From: Lachnospiraceae bacterium
GTDB lineage: Bacteria; Bacillota; Clostridia; Lachnospirales; Lachnospiraceae
Assembly: GCA_014804655.1 (NCBI GenBank)
Contig: JAAUZK010000025.1
Span: 1 to 53,716, forward strand
Length of the DNA: 53,716 bases
Reading direction: 5' to 3'
How positions within the stretch are numbered: position 1 is the stretch's first letter; each line of letters opens with the position of its first letter. Below the pieces are notes generated by a model. That model was not told the origin of the DNA, made no database searches, and worked only from the letters and a program-made list of their open reading frames with translations. The position numbers were made by a program, and so were the translations under genes. Below, piece after piece: positions 16,187 through 25,094 of the stretch.

Positions 16187-17760
16187 CAGCAAAAAAAGAA
16201 TATGTGGTCTGCCTGTATGTCCGGCTTTCCATAGAGGACGATGATGTGTCCGGCAGTGCTTTCAAGACGGAAAGCGGAAGTATCACGACACAGAGGGCAT
16301 TGCTCCATGATTACATTAAGAACCGGAAAGAGTTTAAAGGCTGCAAGGTCATTGAGAAATGCGACGACGGCTTTTCCGGCACACACTTTGACAACAGACC
16401 GCAGTTCACGGAAATGATAGAGCTTGCCAAAAAGGGAAAGATTGACTGTATCATAGTAAAAGACTTCTCAAGGTTCGGCAGGGACTATGTGGAATTGGGG
16501 AATTATCTGGAACAGTTATTCCCTTTCATGGGGGTGCGGTTCATTTCCGTAAATGACAACTATGACAGTGCGGAACTTGCGGAAGGCACAACCGGAGGCT
16601 TGGACGTGGCATTTAAGAACCTGATCTATGACTATTACAGCAGGGAAATGTCAAGGAAACAGCGGATCGCATGGCAGCGCATGGCAGAACAGGGGCAGTA
16701 CAATTCAACCTGCGCCCTGTACGGCTACAGGAAATCAAAGGAAGATAAGCACAAGCTGGTCATAGAGCCGGAAGAGGCAGAGGTAGTCCGTGAAATCTTC
16801 AATATGAAGATAGCGGGGACCGGAACGACACTGATTGCAAGGGCGCTGAATGACAGGGGTATCCCCTGCCCGTCGGAACTGTACCGTTCCAGGGGGGACA
16901 CAAGAAAGTGGAAAAACAAAGGCAATCCGTGTTACTGGACGGCAAGCAAGATTGAAGCCATTATACGGGATGAAAAATATACCGGGACAATGGTACAGCT
17001 AAAGACAAAGCTGGATGGAGTCGGGGGAAAGCAGGTAAACCGTCCCAGGGAGGAATGGGTAAGGGTGGAAAACACCCATGAACCTATCATCACTTATCCC
17101 CAGTACATCAGGGCGGTATCCTCCCTGAAACAGCAGAAAGCGAAAGAAAGCAAGAACTTCAAAAACATCTATTACTGCGGGTGCTGTGGCAGGGCATTGT
17201 TCAATGCACACTACGGAACCGTCTTTTGCAAGCAGCGGTCATTCAAGACCGATTCCGATTGCAGGGACATTGAGATTAAAAAGCAAGAAGCCGATATGTC
17301 GGTGCTTGAAGCTGTCAAAGAAGAGGCAGAGTTATTTCTTGACCGTGATAAGCTGTCAAGGCAGGTCATAAAGAGAAATTCTCCTTTATCCGTTAGTGAC
17401 AGGATCAATTCCACAATGAGGTCGATTGAGGCAGCACAAAAAAGCTGGATTGCACTGTACGATAAATACGCTGACGGAAAACTGGAAAGAGAGTTTTTCC
17501 TGAATGAGAAGAAACAGTATGATGCCGATATGGAGAAGCTGGAACAAGAACTTGCGGCGCTCCGGCAGGCGCAGGAAGAAGAGGAAACCGAACAGGAAGG
17601 CTCCCAAAGGAAAGCAGATCAGGCTATGGCATTTCTGGAAGAGGAAGAACTGACAGAGGATATGAAAGAAAAACTGATTGAAAAGGTCATCGTCTATCCG
17701 GCAAGCAAGATTGAGATAGTCTGGAAGTATAAGGGACATTCTATAAGGGAGTTGGTGTAA
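16165..17760 (+). CDS. Large serine recombinase 3
   Basis: 531 residues; AGGAGG is 7 nt before ATG 16165 and the start lies 22 bp inside recombinase 2. The catalytic Ser22 (YVRLSIED), DFSRFGRDYVELGNYLEQLF, a compact zinc ribbon (YYCGCCGRALF) and a strong C-terminal coiled coil rich in Glu/Gln (KLEQELAALRQAQEEEETEQ) are visible. It is as diverged from recombinase 2 as recombinase 1 is, so these are long-standing paralogues rather than a recent duplication. It is probably the last gene of the recombination module. Confidence 0.95.
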   Translation: MYAAGSMTAKKEYVVCLYVRLSIEDDDVSGSAFKTESGSITTQRALLHDYIKNRKEFKGCKVIEKCDDGFSGTHFDNRPQFTEMIELAKKGKIDCIIVKDFSRFGRDYVELGNYLEQLFPFMGVRFISVNDNYDSAELAEGTTGGLDVAFKNLIYDYYSREMSRKQRIAWQRMAEQGQYNSTCALYGYRKSKEDKHKLVIEPEEAEVVREIFNMKIAGTGTTLIARALNDRGIPCPSELYRSRGDTRKWKNKGNPCYWTASKIEAIIRDEKYTGTMVQLKTKLDGVGGKQVNRPREEWVRVENTHEPIITYPQYIRAVSSLKQQKAKESKNFKNIYYCGCCGRALFNAHYGTVFCKQRSFKTDSDCRDIEIKKQEADMSVLEAVKEEAELFLDRDKLSRQVIKRNSPLSVSDRINSTMRSIEAAQKSWIALYDKYADGKLEREFFLNEKKQYDADMEKLEQELAALRQAQEEEETEQEGSQRKADQAMAFLEEEELTEDMKEKLIEKVIVYPASKIEIVWKYKGHSIRELV

Positions 17761-17783
17761 GGGAAATAAAGAGTTGAAATAAG

Positions 17784-17848
17784 GGCAGGACTGAATTAGC
17801 ACTGAAAGCGGGAACACCGTTTGCACAAGCTGATCCAGTCCTGCCTTT
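17784..17848 (+). terminator. Terminator after the recombinase operon
   Basis: GGCAGGACTG (17784-17793) pairs perfectly with CAGTCCTGCC (17836-17845), followed by TTT. The loop is 42 nt. It could also be an inverted repeat at the element end. Confidence 0.5.
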
Positions 17849-17872
17849 GGTTCTGGATAGGAGTATGTAAAG

Positions 17873-18271
17873 ATGGGCTTTACAAAGAGTGAGTTAGTTC
17901 AGTTCTTCGATGAACTGACAGGGTTAATCAGTGAAGAAAACCAGAGTGAAGCAAATCTCCTGATACGGGGGTTTGTGCTTGACTTTGAGAAAAGCTACAA
18001 ATATGAAGATGCTGCATTGCAGAAGAACGTGCCATATGTGCCGCCGTTCTATATTCCAGTAATGCCGCAGACCTTTCAGGAAGAGATCAGACTGAAGCTG
18101 ACCGAGAAACTGACAGAACTGGGCGAGTACAGTCCTGAGAATGTAGAACAGGCGATGCACTCCAAAATCTATGACCTGAGAGAGCTGATCGACATTACAG
18201 AGTATGCGAAATGGGCAGATGAAGAAATATACAGGGACTTCGCAAAGAAGCTGGCAGCGAGCAGGTGGTAG
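17873..18271 (+). CDS. Hypothetical element protein
   Basis: 132 residues, acidic and apparently soluble (MGFTKSELVQFFDELTGLIS, then YVPPFYIPVMPQTFQEEIRL, then DITEYAKWADEEIYRDFAKK). It starts after a weak TAGGAG site. It has no signal peptide or membrane segment, and I recognise no domain. It lies just beyond the recombinases and may be element cargo. The roughly 140 bp after it show nothing clear. Confidence 0.6.
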   Translation: MGFTKSELVQFFDELTGLISEENQSEANLLIRGFVLDFEKSYKYEDAALQKNVPYVPPFYIPVMPQTFQEEIRLKLTEKLTELGEYSPENVEQAMHSKIYDLRELIDITEYAKWADEEIYRDFAKKLAASRW

Positions 18272-18415
18272 GCATGGGGCAGTTTCCTCTTACGGCATAG
18301 GTGGTATTCTGAATGATGCTTTTAAGGCATAGTTAAGCAAGACGGAATAAGTATTAGACATTATGCGGTGGTAAGAGTAAAATGAGAGTAGCGAAAGAAA
18401 CGCATAAATTCCTTA

Positions 18416-18715
18416 TTGGTGGGGTTTGTGCAGAAAGTGCAAAAAAAAATGAAATTTTTTTTTAGTCCATACTTGACAGAAGAATATCCGAATTATTGGG
18501 GAACAATGCCGATGCATATGTTTACAGTGCTTGAACAGATTGATTTCGAGGGCAAAACAGTCCGTCCGGTATGCACTCATGAAGGCAGCGGAATGGGCAG
18601 AAGTGAAGCAGACCTGAAGAAATGCTGTCCGGGCGCGGTCATCAAAAAGGGTCTCGCAATTCAGGAAAGCAGCGTGGGAAGGTGCGATGCTGCTTTGAAA
18701 AATTGGCTGGAATAG
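18416..18715 (+). pseudogene. Flavodoxin C-terminal remnant
   Basis: From about EEYPNYWGTMPMHMFTVLEQ to THEGSGMGRSEADLKKCCPG the frame matches the C-terminal half of flavodoxin-fold proteins (NWWGTxPxPxxxFLE, FCTHEGSGxGRS). The FMN-binding N-terminal half is missing and the first codons (FVQKVQKKMKFFFSP) look random, so the gene is truncated, probably by the element to its left. Confidence 0.7.
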
Positions 18716-18741
18716 TGTAAAAAATTTTTTCACAGACAAAC

Positions 18742-18933
18742 TTGTTTGCGGATATGAATGCCAAGAAACAATACCAGAATTGGAATAGTGATTACTATTA
18801 TAATCAGGTACATACGCAGGGGCATGGAAAGGCAAGCGATTGTATTAAGTGTGGAAAATGCGAAAAGGCATGCCCGCAGCATTTGGAGATAAGAACGCTT
18901 TTGGGGCAGGTTGCAGAGGTTTTTGAACAATAG
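18742..18933 (+). pseudogene. Ferredoxin-type C-terminus of an aldo/keto reductase, remnant
   Basis: About 60 residues with a 4Fe-4S motif (CIKCGKCEKACPQHLEIR), the typical C-terminal end of Fe-S aldo/keto reductases, preceded by HGKASD and followed by LLGQVAEVFEQ. The catalytic barrel is absent. With the flavodoxin remnant it indicates that a redox operon was eroded here. Confidence 0.7.
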
Positions 18934-19223
18934 AGGCAGGTTACTTTTTTGGGGTAATGGCAGCGATGTTGCCTGCGGATTAAAAGGATGTTATAATAAT
19001 CGCATCTATTGAAGCTGATATACACAAGTTGAGAGGAGAGATTTTATGGGGATAAATGAAAGAGGCCAGCAAGTTTGGCTCCATGCAAGACCTGCGAAAA
19101 GTGACACTTGCATGGAGAGATCGAAGTCACTTGAATATTAAATCCGACACGCTTTGCGGGTTGGTTTATTGAATGAATCGCAGGTTTTGTTACTTGACTA
19201 TTATGATCAAGGAGGAAGCCTGT
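18934..19223. other. Non-coding stretch with a doubtful 31-codon ORF
   Basis: Nothing firm is seen. A 31-codon ORF at 19046-19141 has a fair GAGAGGAGA site but no recognisable sequence. Confidence 0.3.
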
Positions 19224-19487
19224 ATGGAATATGTAAATGCCAGAATACTTCTTCCCGATACATTAGTTGAAGAATTGCAAAGGTATATACAAGGAGGATA
19301 TATTTATATACCTGCAATTCAGGAACAACGAAAATGCTGGGGAGAATTATCCGGTTATCGTAAGGAATTACAACAAAGAAACAGAAGGATTACGGATGAA
19401 TACCAGAAAGGAACTTCTATTGACGATTTAGCTGATGAATATTGCCTTTCGGTTCATACGATCCGAAAAATAGTTTACCAGAAGTAA
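19224..19487 (+). CDS. CD3324 family / Mor-like regulator
   Basis: 87 residues from ATG 19224, with AAGGAGG 8 nt upstream; the frame extends upstream without a site. The sequence MEYVNARILLPDTLVEELQR, YIQGGYIYIPA and the C-terminal helix-turn-helix (SIDDLADEYCLSVHTIRKIV) fit the CD3324 family, a Mor-activator-like HTH protein common in Clostridia. It probably binds DNA; target unknown. It ends in a strong terminator. Confidence 0.8.
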   Translation: MEYVNARILLPDTLVEELQRYIQGGYIYIPAIQEQRKCWGELSGYRKELQQRNRRITDEYQKGTSIDDLADEYCLSVHTIRKIVYQK

Positions 19488-19493
19488 TGAAAA

Positions 19494-19546
19494 GGGGCTG
19501 TTGCAAAAGTAGATGACTAATCTACCGGAGCAACAGCTCCGTTTTT
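19494..19546 (+). terminator. Terminator after the CD3324-type gene
   Basis: GGGGCTGTTGC (19494-19504) pairs with GCAACAGCTCC (19530-19540), one G-T wobble, with an inner GTAGAT/ATCTAC stem, then GTTTTT. Confidence 0.85.
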
Positions 19547-19717
19547 ATGCTCAATTAATTTAAGGCTATTGCAAAGTTTCATTTTGTACAAAATATTACC
19601 GAAATGTTTGGTGTATTGAAAAGATGGTATTCTATTCATAAAATATTGATATGGTTCAATTACAAGATTCTAATTTGAAACAGGGAAACATGGCTTGGAA
19701 GAAAGAAGGGAATCATA

Positions 19718-21583
19718 ATGTCTACTTTATCAGTGGCGCCGGGTACTGCTAAGCATATGAAGCAAAAGCCAGCCCACAGTGTAGGAGAAAACATTGCATA
19801 TATGATATCGCTTGCATGGAGACAGCGCCGTAGCGTCATTTGGTTTGCTCTGGCAATGGTGGTTGCTACGATTCTGCTCAGTCTTACACAGCTTTTTATC
19901 GTGCCGTCTATACTCGGAGCTGTTGAAGCTAAAGTTTCTATCGCAGAACTTACTGTTATCATACTCTTGTTTACAGGGGGATTAATACTACTCAGCGCGG
20001 CCGGTGCGTATCTTTCATCATGCTCACAGTTTGGTCGTATTGAAATACGTCTCATTATCGGCTCTATGATCCAGAATAAGGCGTTGACCATGTCATATCC
20101 CGATATTGAGGATCAGAATGTCAGGAAGAAAATGGATAAAGCTTCCATGCTTGTTACCAGCAACACGGCCGCTACTGAGGCTGTCTGGGCAACATTGATG
20201 AATCTGTTACAAAACGCAGTTGAATTTGTGGTTTATCTTTCTTTGCTTACTACTCTTAATCCGCTGATGATTATTGTCGTTTTGATTACTACCATTGTCA
20301 GCTTCTTAGTGAGCAATTATTTAGGTGCCTGGGGATACCGGCACAGGGATGAAGAATCGGAATATTTCCGCCGTATGAATTATCTCAGCGAAAGATCCAG
20401 AGATTATACATTGGCAAAGGATGTCCGCATTATTGACATGGGTAACTGGATAGAAGATGTATATAACGGCACACTGCGTCTGTATCGGAGCTTTGTCGCA
20501 CGCGGGGAACGTGTCTATATTTGGGGCAATATGATAGATGTAGTGCTTACATTTATGAGAAACGGTATCGTCTATTATTTTTTGATCGGGGCTGTGCTTA
20601 AGGGTGAGATGTCTGCTACGCAGTTTGTGTTGTACTTTAATACTGTAAATGTTTTTACAACCGGCATAGGCAAGATTATGACCAATCTTGCAATTCTCCG
20701 AAAACAAAGCCTTGATATCTGTGCGGTACGGGAATTTCTGGATTATCCCGAAACATTTAAAATGGAAGAGGGCATCTCCTTAACTCCGGATCTGAGATTT
20801 CCTTATCAGATTGAGTTGCAGGATGTTTCCTTTCGTTATCCGGAGGCTGAGAAGAATACACTTTCTCATATCAATCTGACGATCAGACCGGGAGAGAAGT
20901 TAGCAATTGTTGGCCTAAACGGTGCCGGGAAAACGACACTCATTAAACTTATATGCGGATTTCTGGATCCCACGGAAGGAAAAGTGTTGTTAAATAATAC
21001 AGACATCAGAACATACAACCGGCGGGATTATTATCGGCTTTTTTCCGCAGTATTCCAAGACTTTTCGGTGCTTGATGTGACGATTGCCGAAAACATCGCG
21101 CAGACTGATGAAAAAATAAATGCGGAACTGATGGAGCAATGTATCAGCCAGGCTGGGCTTACGGAGAAAATAGACAGACTGCCTAACGGTGTGGAGACGC
21201 ACATAGGTCAGGTGTTTGAAGATGGCATTCATCTGTCGGGAGGAGAATTGCAGCGGTTAATGCTGGCCCGGGCACTGTATAAAAACGCTCCGATCATAGT
21301 ACTGGATGAACCGACCTCTGCGCTTGATCCAATCGCTGAGAGTGAAATATACAACAAGTACAGCGAACTTACGGATGGCCGGATGGCTGTCTATATTTCT
21401 CATCGTCTTGCTTCCACCAGATTTTGTGACCGTATTATCTTGATCGCAGATGGGAGTATCGATGAAGAGGGGACACACGATGAGTTAATCGCCCGAAATG
21501 GGCATTATGCGGATCTCTTTGAGATTCAGAGCAGATACTATCGGGAAGGAGGAGCGGAAAATGAGAAAACGGAAGAAGGGTAA
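19718..21583 (+). CDS. ABC exporter half-transporter A
   Basis: 621 residues: an N-terminal six-helix membrane domain (about residues 30-330), then an ATPase domain with Walker A GLNGAGKTT, signature LSGGELQR and Walker B IIVLDEPTSALDP, and the H-loop ISHRLAS. It pairs with the next gene, which starts 23 bp inside it, as a heterodimeric exporter. Such pairs export lipids, drugs or peptides. No precursor peptide is visible nearby, so the cargo is unknown. Its promoter was not identified in 19547-19717. Confidence 0.9.
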   Translation: MSTLSVAPGTAKHMKQKPAHSVGENIAYMISLAWRQRRSVIWFALAMVVATILLSLTQLFIVPSILGAVEAKVSIAELTVIILLFTGGLILLSAAGAYLSSCSQFGRIEIRLIIGSMIQNKALTMSYPDIEDQNVRKKMDKASMLVTSNTAATEAVWATLMNLLQNAVEFVVYLSLLTTLNPLMIIVVLITTIVSFLVSNYLGAWGYRHRDEESEYFRRMNYLSERSRDYTLAKDVRIIDMGNWIEDVYNGTLRLYRSFVARGERVYIWGNMIDVVLTFMRNGIVYYFLIGAVLKGEMSATQFVLYFNTVNVFTTGIGKIMTNLAILRKQSLDICAVREFLDYPETFKMEEGISLTPDLRFPYQIELQDVSFRYPEAEKNTLSHINLTIRPGEKLAIVGLNGAGKTTLIKLICGFLDPTEGKVLLNNTDIRTYNRRDYYRLFSAVFQDFSVLDVTIAENIAQTDEKINAELMEQCISQAGLTEKIDRLPNGVETHIGQVFEDGIHLSGGELQRLMLARALYKNAPIIVLDEPTSALDPIAESEIYNKYSELTDGRMAVYISHRLASTRFCDRIILIADGSIDEEGTHDELIARNGHYADLFEIQSRYYREGGAENEKTEEG

Positions 21584-23525
21584 TGCAGGTAAATCTTCTG
21601 TTTCTTTTAAGGAGACGGTGCAGTTGTCTCTGCGCGGATTTAGGGTCTGGTGGGGAGAAAATCCCGAATTGCTATTATCCGTGCTGATATGCGGGGTTGT
21701 CTGCGCTCTGACGCCTTATGTAGACATTTGGCTGTTGGCTCGTCTTGTCGATGAGATTGCCGGAGAGCGTGATTCACATTTGCTCACGGTATATGTACTG
21801 GCACTGATGAGTACGTCTGGGGTACTTTCACTGCTCTGTGCAGGATTGACTAGGTGGAAGAATGTTCAGTTAGCCTGTCTCTGGCATACGCAGAATAATA
21901 TGTTCATGAAAAAGCTGCTGTCGATGGATTTTGCGGATATGGATGACGGTCATGTACAGGAACTTCGTTCCCGAATATGGCAAAATACGGACTCAGGAGG
22001 ATGGGGACTGTATAAGCTTATCTATAGCTTTGAAGCAATTATCAGTTCCGTTATGTCCATGATCAGCGCAATTCTTTTAACTGCGTCACTGTTTATATTA
22101 CCGGTCACAGCAGGAAACGGCAGGTTAATGATACTTAATCATCCTGTTTTTATTCTGCTTATTATTGCGCTCATGTTTGCGGTTACGTTTGTTGCTCCCC
22201 TATTATCTGTCAAAGCAGGTTCCTACTGGGTAAAGTATGCGGATGAAAACCAATTGGGAAACCGGCTTTTCGGGTTTTGGCTCGGCAGTCTCGGAAATGA
22301 CCGTGCGAAGGCACTGGATGTACGTATCTATAGACAGGATGTTCTGAGCAGGAGTAATTTGAAAAAGTATAACCCGTTTATTCCTACCTCAAAGCTGGCT
22401 AAAGCGGCAAGAGGACCTATGGGAGGATATCAGGCATTATCCGGAGCTGTGTCACAGATATTTGTAGGAGTCGCATATATCTTTGTAGCCTTAAAAGCGC
22501 TGGGAGGAGCTTTCGGTGTGGGCCGGGTGGTGCAGTATGTGAGTGCCATTATTGCATTATCCGGTGGGCTGTCCATGCTGATTGAGACGTTAGGGGATCT
22601 AAGGAATAATACTTCTTTTTTGCGTACTGTGTTTGAATTTTTAGATATGCCGAACAAGATGGAGCAGGGAGATATGTCTGTCAGTCAAAATGGCGATATG
22701 GAATATGATTTTGAAAGACGAGCACATTCAAATTATGAATCGGGATCCACTTTGGCGGGCAAGGGGTATAATATCGAATTCCGCAATGTTTCTTTTAAGT
22801 ATCCCGGTCAGGAGGATTATGCACTACGCAATGTATCGATGACATTTCATGCAGGGCAGAGACTGGCTGTAGTGGGTACGAACGGAAGTGGAAAGACCAC
22901 TTTTATCAAACTGTTGTGTCGGTTGTATGATCCGGCCGAAGGTGAGATATTGCTGAATGGAATCGATATACGAAAATACAATTATCATGAGTATATGCAG
23001 TTGTTTTCTGTTGTGTTTCAGGATTTCAAGTTGCTCTCTTTTGAGCTGGGGCAAAATGTTGCCGGCAGTATGAACGTAGACTCAGACAAAGCGGTGCAGT
23101 GTCTTCGGAAAGCCGGTTTCGGTATACGTCTTGATAAACTAACGCATGGTCTTTCGACGGTCATTTATAAGGAATTTGATGGGGAAGGTGTTGATATTTC
23201 CGGAGGAGAAGCGCAGAAGATTGCGCTGGCAAGAGCTCTATATAAAGATGCTCCTTTTATTATACTTGACGAGCCAACGGCAGCGCTTGATCCGATCGCG
23301 GAGTTTGAGGTATATAGCAGTATGAATCAAATGATAGGGGAGAAGTCGGCCGTATTCATCTCGCACCGATTGTCTTCCTGCCGTTTCTGCCATGATATCG
23401 TAGTGTTTCACGAGGGCAGAGTGGTTCAGCGCGGCAGCCATGATGCGTTGGTAAGCGACGAATCCGGAATGTATTATAGGCTGTGGAATGCTCAGGCACA
23501 ATATTATGAGGTGAAAGATCTATAA
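21561..23525 (+). CDS. ABC exporter half-transporter B
   Basis: 654 residues from ATG 21561, chosen for the GGAGG about 8 nt upstream; the frame is open further back inside gene A. Walker A is GTNGSGKTT, the signature ISGGEAQK, Walker B FIILDEPTAALDP. A polar insert (about residues 365-395) separates membrane and ATPase domains. It forms a heterodimer with A. Transcription ends in the hairpin overlapping its stop codon. Confidence 0.9.
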   Translation: MRKRKKGNAGKSSVSFKETVQLSLRGFRVWWGENPELLLSVLICGVVCALTPYVDIWLLARLVDEIAGERDSHLLTVYVLALMSTSGVLSLLCAGLTRWKNVQLACLWHTQNNMFMKKLLSMDFADMDDGHVQELRSRIWQNTDSGGWGLYKLIYSFEAIISSVMSMISAILLTASLFILPVTAGNGRLMILNHPVFILLIIALMFAVTFVAPLLSVKAGSYWVKYADENQLGNRLFGFWLGSLGNDRAKALDVRIYRQDVLSRSNLKKYNPFIPTSKLAKAARGPMGGYQALSGAVSQIFVGVAYIFVALKALGGAFGVGRVVQYVSAIIALSGGLSMLIETLGDLRNNTSFLRTVFEFLDMPNKMEQGDMSVSQNGDMEYDFERRAHSNYESGSTLAGKGYNIEFRNVSFKYPGQEDYALRNVSMTFHAGQRLAVVGTNGSGKTTFIKLLCRLYDPAEGEILLNGIDIRKYNYHEYMQLFSVVFQDFKLLSFELGQNVAGSMNVDSDKAVQCLRKAGFGIRLDKLTHGLSTVIYKEFDGEGVDISGGEAQKIALARALYKDAPFIILDEPTAALDPIAEFEVYSSMNQMIGEKSAVFISHRLSSCRFCHDIVVFHEGRVVQRGSHDALVSDESGMYYRLWNAQAQYYEVKDL

Positions 23526-23571
23526 AACTGATTGCTATTGTCAATCAGTTTTATAGGTCCTCTTTTTTTTA
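23521..23571 (+). terminator. Terminator overlapping the exporter stop codon
   Basis: TATAAAACTGATTG (23521-23534) pairs perfectly over 14 bp with CAATCAGTTTTATA (23542-23555), 7-nt loop, followed shortly by T8. The TAA stop lies inside the stem. Confidence 0.85.
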
Positions 23572-23592
23572 TTTCAAAAACATTTCAATCAA

Positions 23593-23623
23593 TTCACCAT
23601 CCCCATTCATTTTGTGTTATAAT
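23593..23623 (+). promoter_or_regulatory. Promoter of the GNAT gene
   Basis: TGtTATAAT extended -10 (TATAAT at 23618-23623) with a weak -35 TTCACC at 23593. The GNAT start follows about 80 nt later with GGAGG. Confidence 0.45.
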
Positions 23624-23705
23624 TTCCCATAAAAGTGTCAAATCACAATCGGAATCCGGCGTGTAGCGGAAAAGAGGAATCTATGTAAGTTGCGGAGGAA
23701 AACTA

Positions 23706-24191
23706 ATGCCGAATATAAAAATAATGTCAGCATACGACCGACCCAAAGAAGTCAGCACCTTATTTTCAGAATATACAAATATGCTGGTTGAAAATGATCC
23801 TTCAGTTCAGCAATATCTTAATATTCAAAACTACGATGAAGAAATAAAACATCTGGAAGTAAAATATGGTGTACCGGACGGAAGGTTATATGTAGTCTAT
23901 TATGATGAAGAATTAGCAGGTTGTATTGGATTAAGAAAAATTGACAATCAAAATTGTGAAATGAAACGTTTCTATGTAAGACCGCAATTCAGGGGGAAGA
24001 AGATAGGAAATCTGCTGATTGAAAAAATCATAGCGGATGCGAAAGACATTGGATATTCTCATATGTTACTGGATACGCTCCCTTTCTTACAAAGTGCAAT
24101 CCATATGTATAAGAAGTGCGGATTCTATGAAATAGAAAGCTACAATAACAGTCCTATGGATACTTCTATATATATGAAACGCGACTTGTAA
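23706..24191 (+). CDS. GNAT family N-acetyltransferase
   Basis: 161 residues with a single GNAT fold: the acetyl-CoA binding segment is MKRFYVRPQFRGKKIGNLLI (motif A, R-x-x-G-K), followed by YSHMLLDTLPFLQSAIHMYKKCGF (motif B). GGAGG precedes the ATG. The acceptor substrate cannot be inferred. It is monocistronic. Confidence 0.9.
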   Translation: MPNIKIMSAYDRPKEVSTLFSEYTNMLVENDPSVQQYLNIQNYDEEIKHLEVKYGVPDGRLYVVYYDEELAGCIGLRKIDNQNCEMKRFYVRPQFRGKKIGNLLIEKIIADAKDIGYSHMLLDTLPFLQSAIHMYKKCGFYEIESYNNSPMDTSIYMKRDL

Positions 24192-24342
24192 CTTCCGAAA
24201 TAATGCAACTAAAGCGGAGTATCGAGAAGGAATCAACGCGAAAGAACATTTGTAAAATTGGATTGAAAATTCTGACCAACTGAAAAATGAACGCAGTATC
24301 AGAACTTATGATACTATAAATAATACATAAGGTGATAAAGAT

Positions 24343-25068
24343 ATGATCGGATTAGGCACAATAATCAATACAATCGGTATTATAGCGGGCGGCATCGCCG
24401 GGCATTTCTTCGGCAGGTATTTATCTGACCGTCATCAGGATACGCTTAATACCACATGTGGCGTAAGCGTACTGTTTATCGGTATCGCGGGTGCTATGGA
24501 AGGAATGATGAAGGTGGAAGGGGCATCCCTTTCGGGCGGCAGATCCATGTTTGTCGTGATCTGTCTGGCACTGGGCGCGTTGATCGGTGAATCCATCAAT
24601 ATCGAGGGATGGTTTGAGCGGTTCGGAGAGTGGCTTAAGATCAAGACGGGCAACGCGAAAGATAAAGATTTTGTGAATGGATTTGTGACAGCCTCACTTA
24701 CGGTCTGTATCGGCGCTATGGCTATTGTGGGCGCGATACAGGATGGAATTATGGGGGATTATTCTATCCTGGCGATTAAGACGATTCTCGACCTGATCAT
24801 TATCATGGTGATGACCTGCTCCATGGGAAAAGGCTGTGTGTTCTCAGCGATTCCGGTGTTTGCGTTTGAAGGCAGTATCACACTGCTTTCAAGATTTATC
24901 AAACCGATCATGACGGAAACGGCGCTGGCGAATCTGTCTCTGATCGGTTCTATCTTGATCTTCTGTGTAGGATTAAATCTTGTCTGGGGTAAGAAAGTGC
25001 GTGTGGCCAATCTGCTTCCGGCCATTGTGATTGCCGTGATTCTTGCCTTTACGCCGTGGAATTTCTAA
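24343..25068 (+). CDS. DUF554 family membrane protein
   Basis: 241 residues with about six to seven hydrophobic segments and the DUF554 pattern (IGLGTIINTIGIIAGGIAG at the start, GALIGESINIEGWFERFGEW, DGIMGDYSILAIKTILDLII). AAGGTGA precedes the ATG. This YqgA-like family is of unknown function. It faces the convergent MATE gene, with only 26 bp between stops. Confidence 0.9.
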   Translation: MIGLGTIINTIGIIAGGIAGHFFGRYLSDRHQDTLNTTCGVSVLFIGIAGAMEGMMKVEGASLSGGRSMFVVICLALGALIGESINIEGWFERFGEWLKIKTGNAKDKDFVNGFVTASLTVCIGAMAIVGAIQDGIMGDYSILAIKTILDLIIIMVMTCSMGKGCVFSAIPVFAFEGSITLLSRFIKPIMTETALANLSLIGSILIFCVGLNLVWGKKVRVANLLPAIVIAVILAFTPWNF

Positions 25069-25094
25069 GAGACTGCGGAAACTAGAGAAATCGG

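Noticed and set aside
19046..19141. 31-codon ORF with fair ribosome site
   Set aside because: Too short and not recognisable; noted only in the gap entry.
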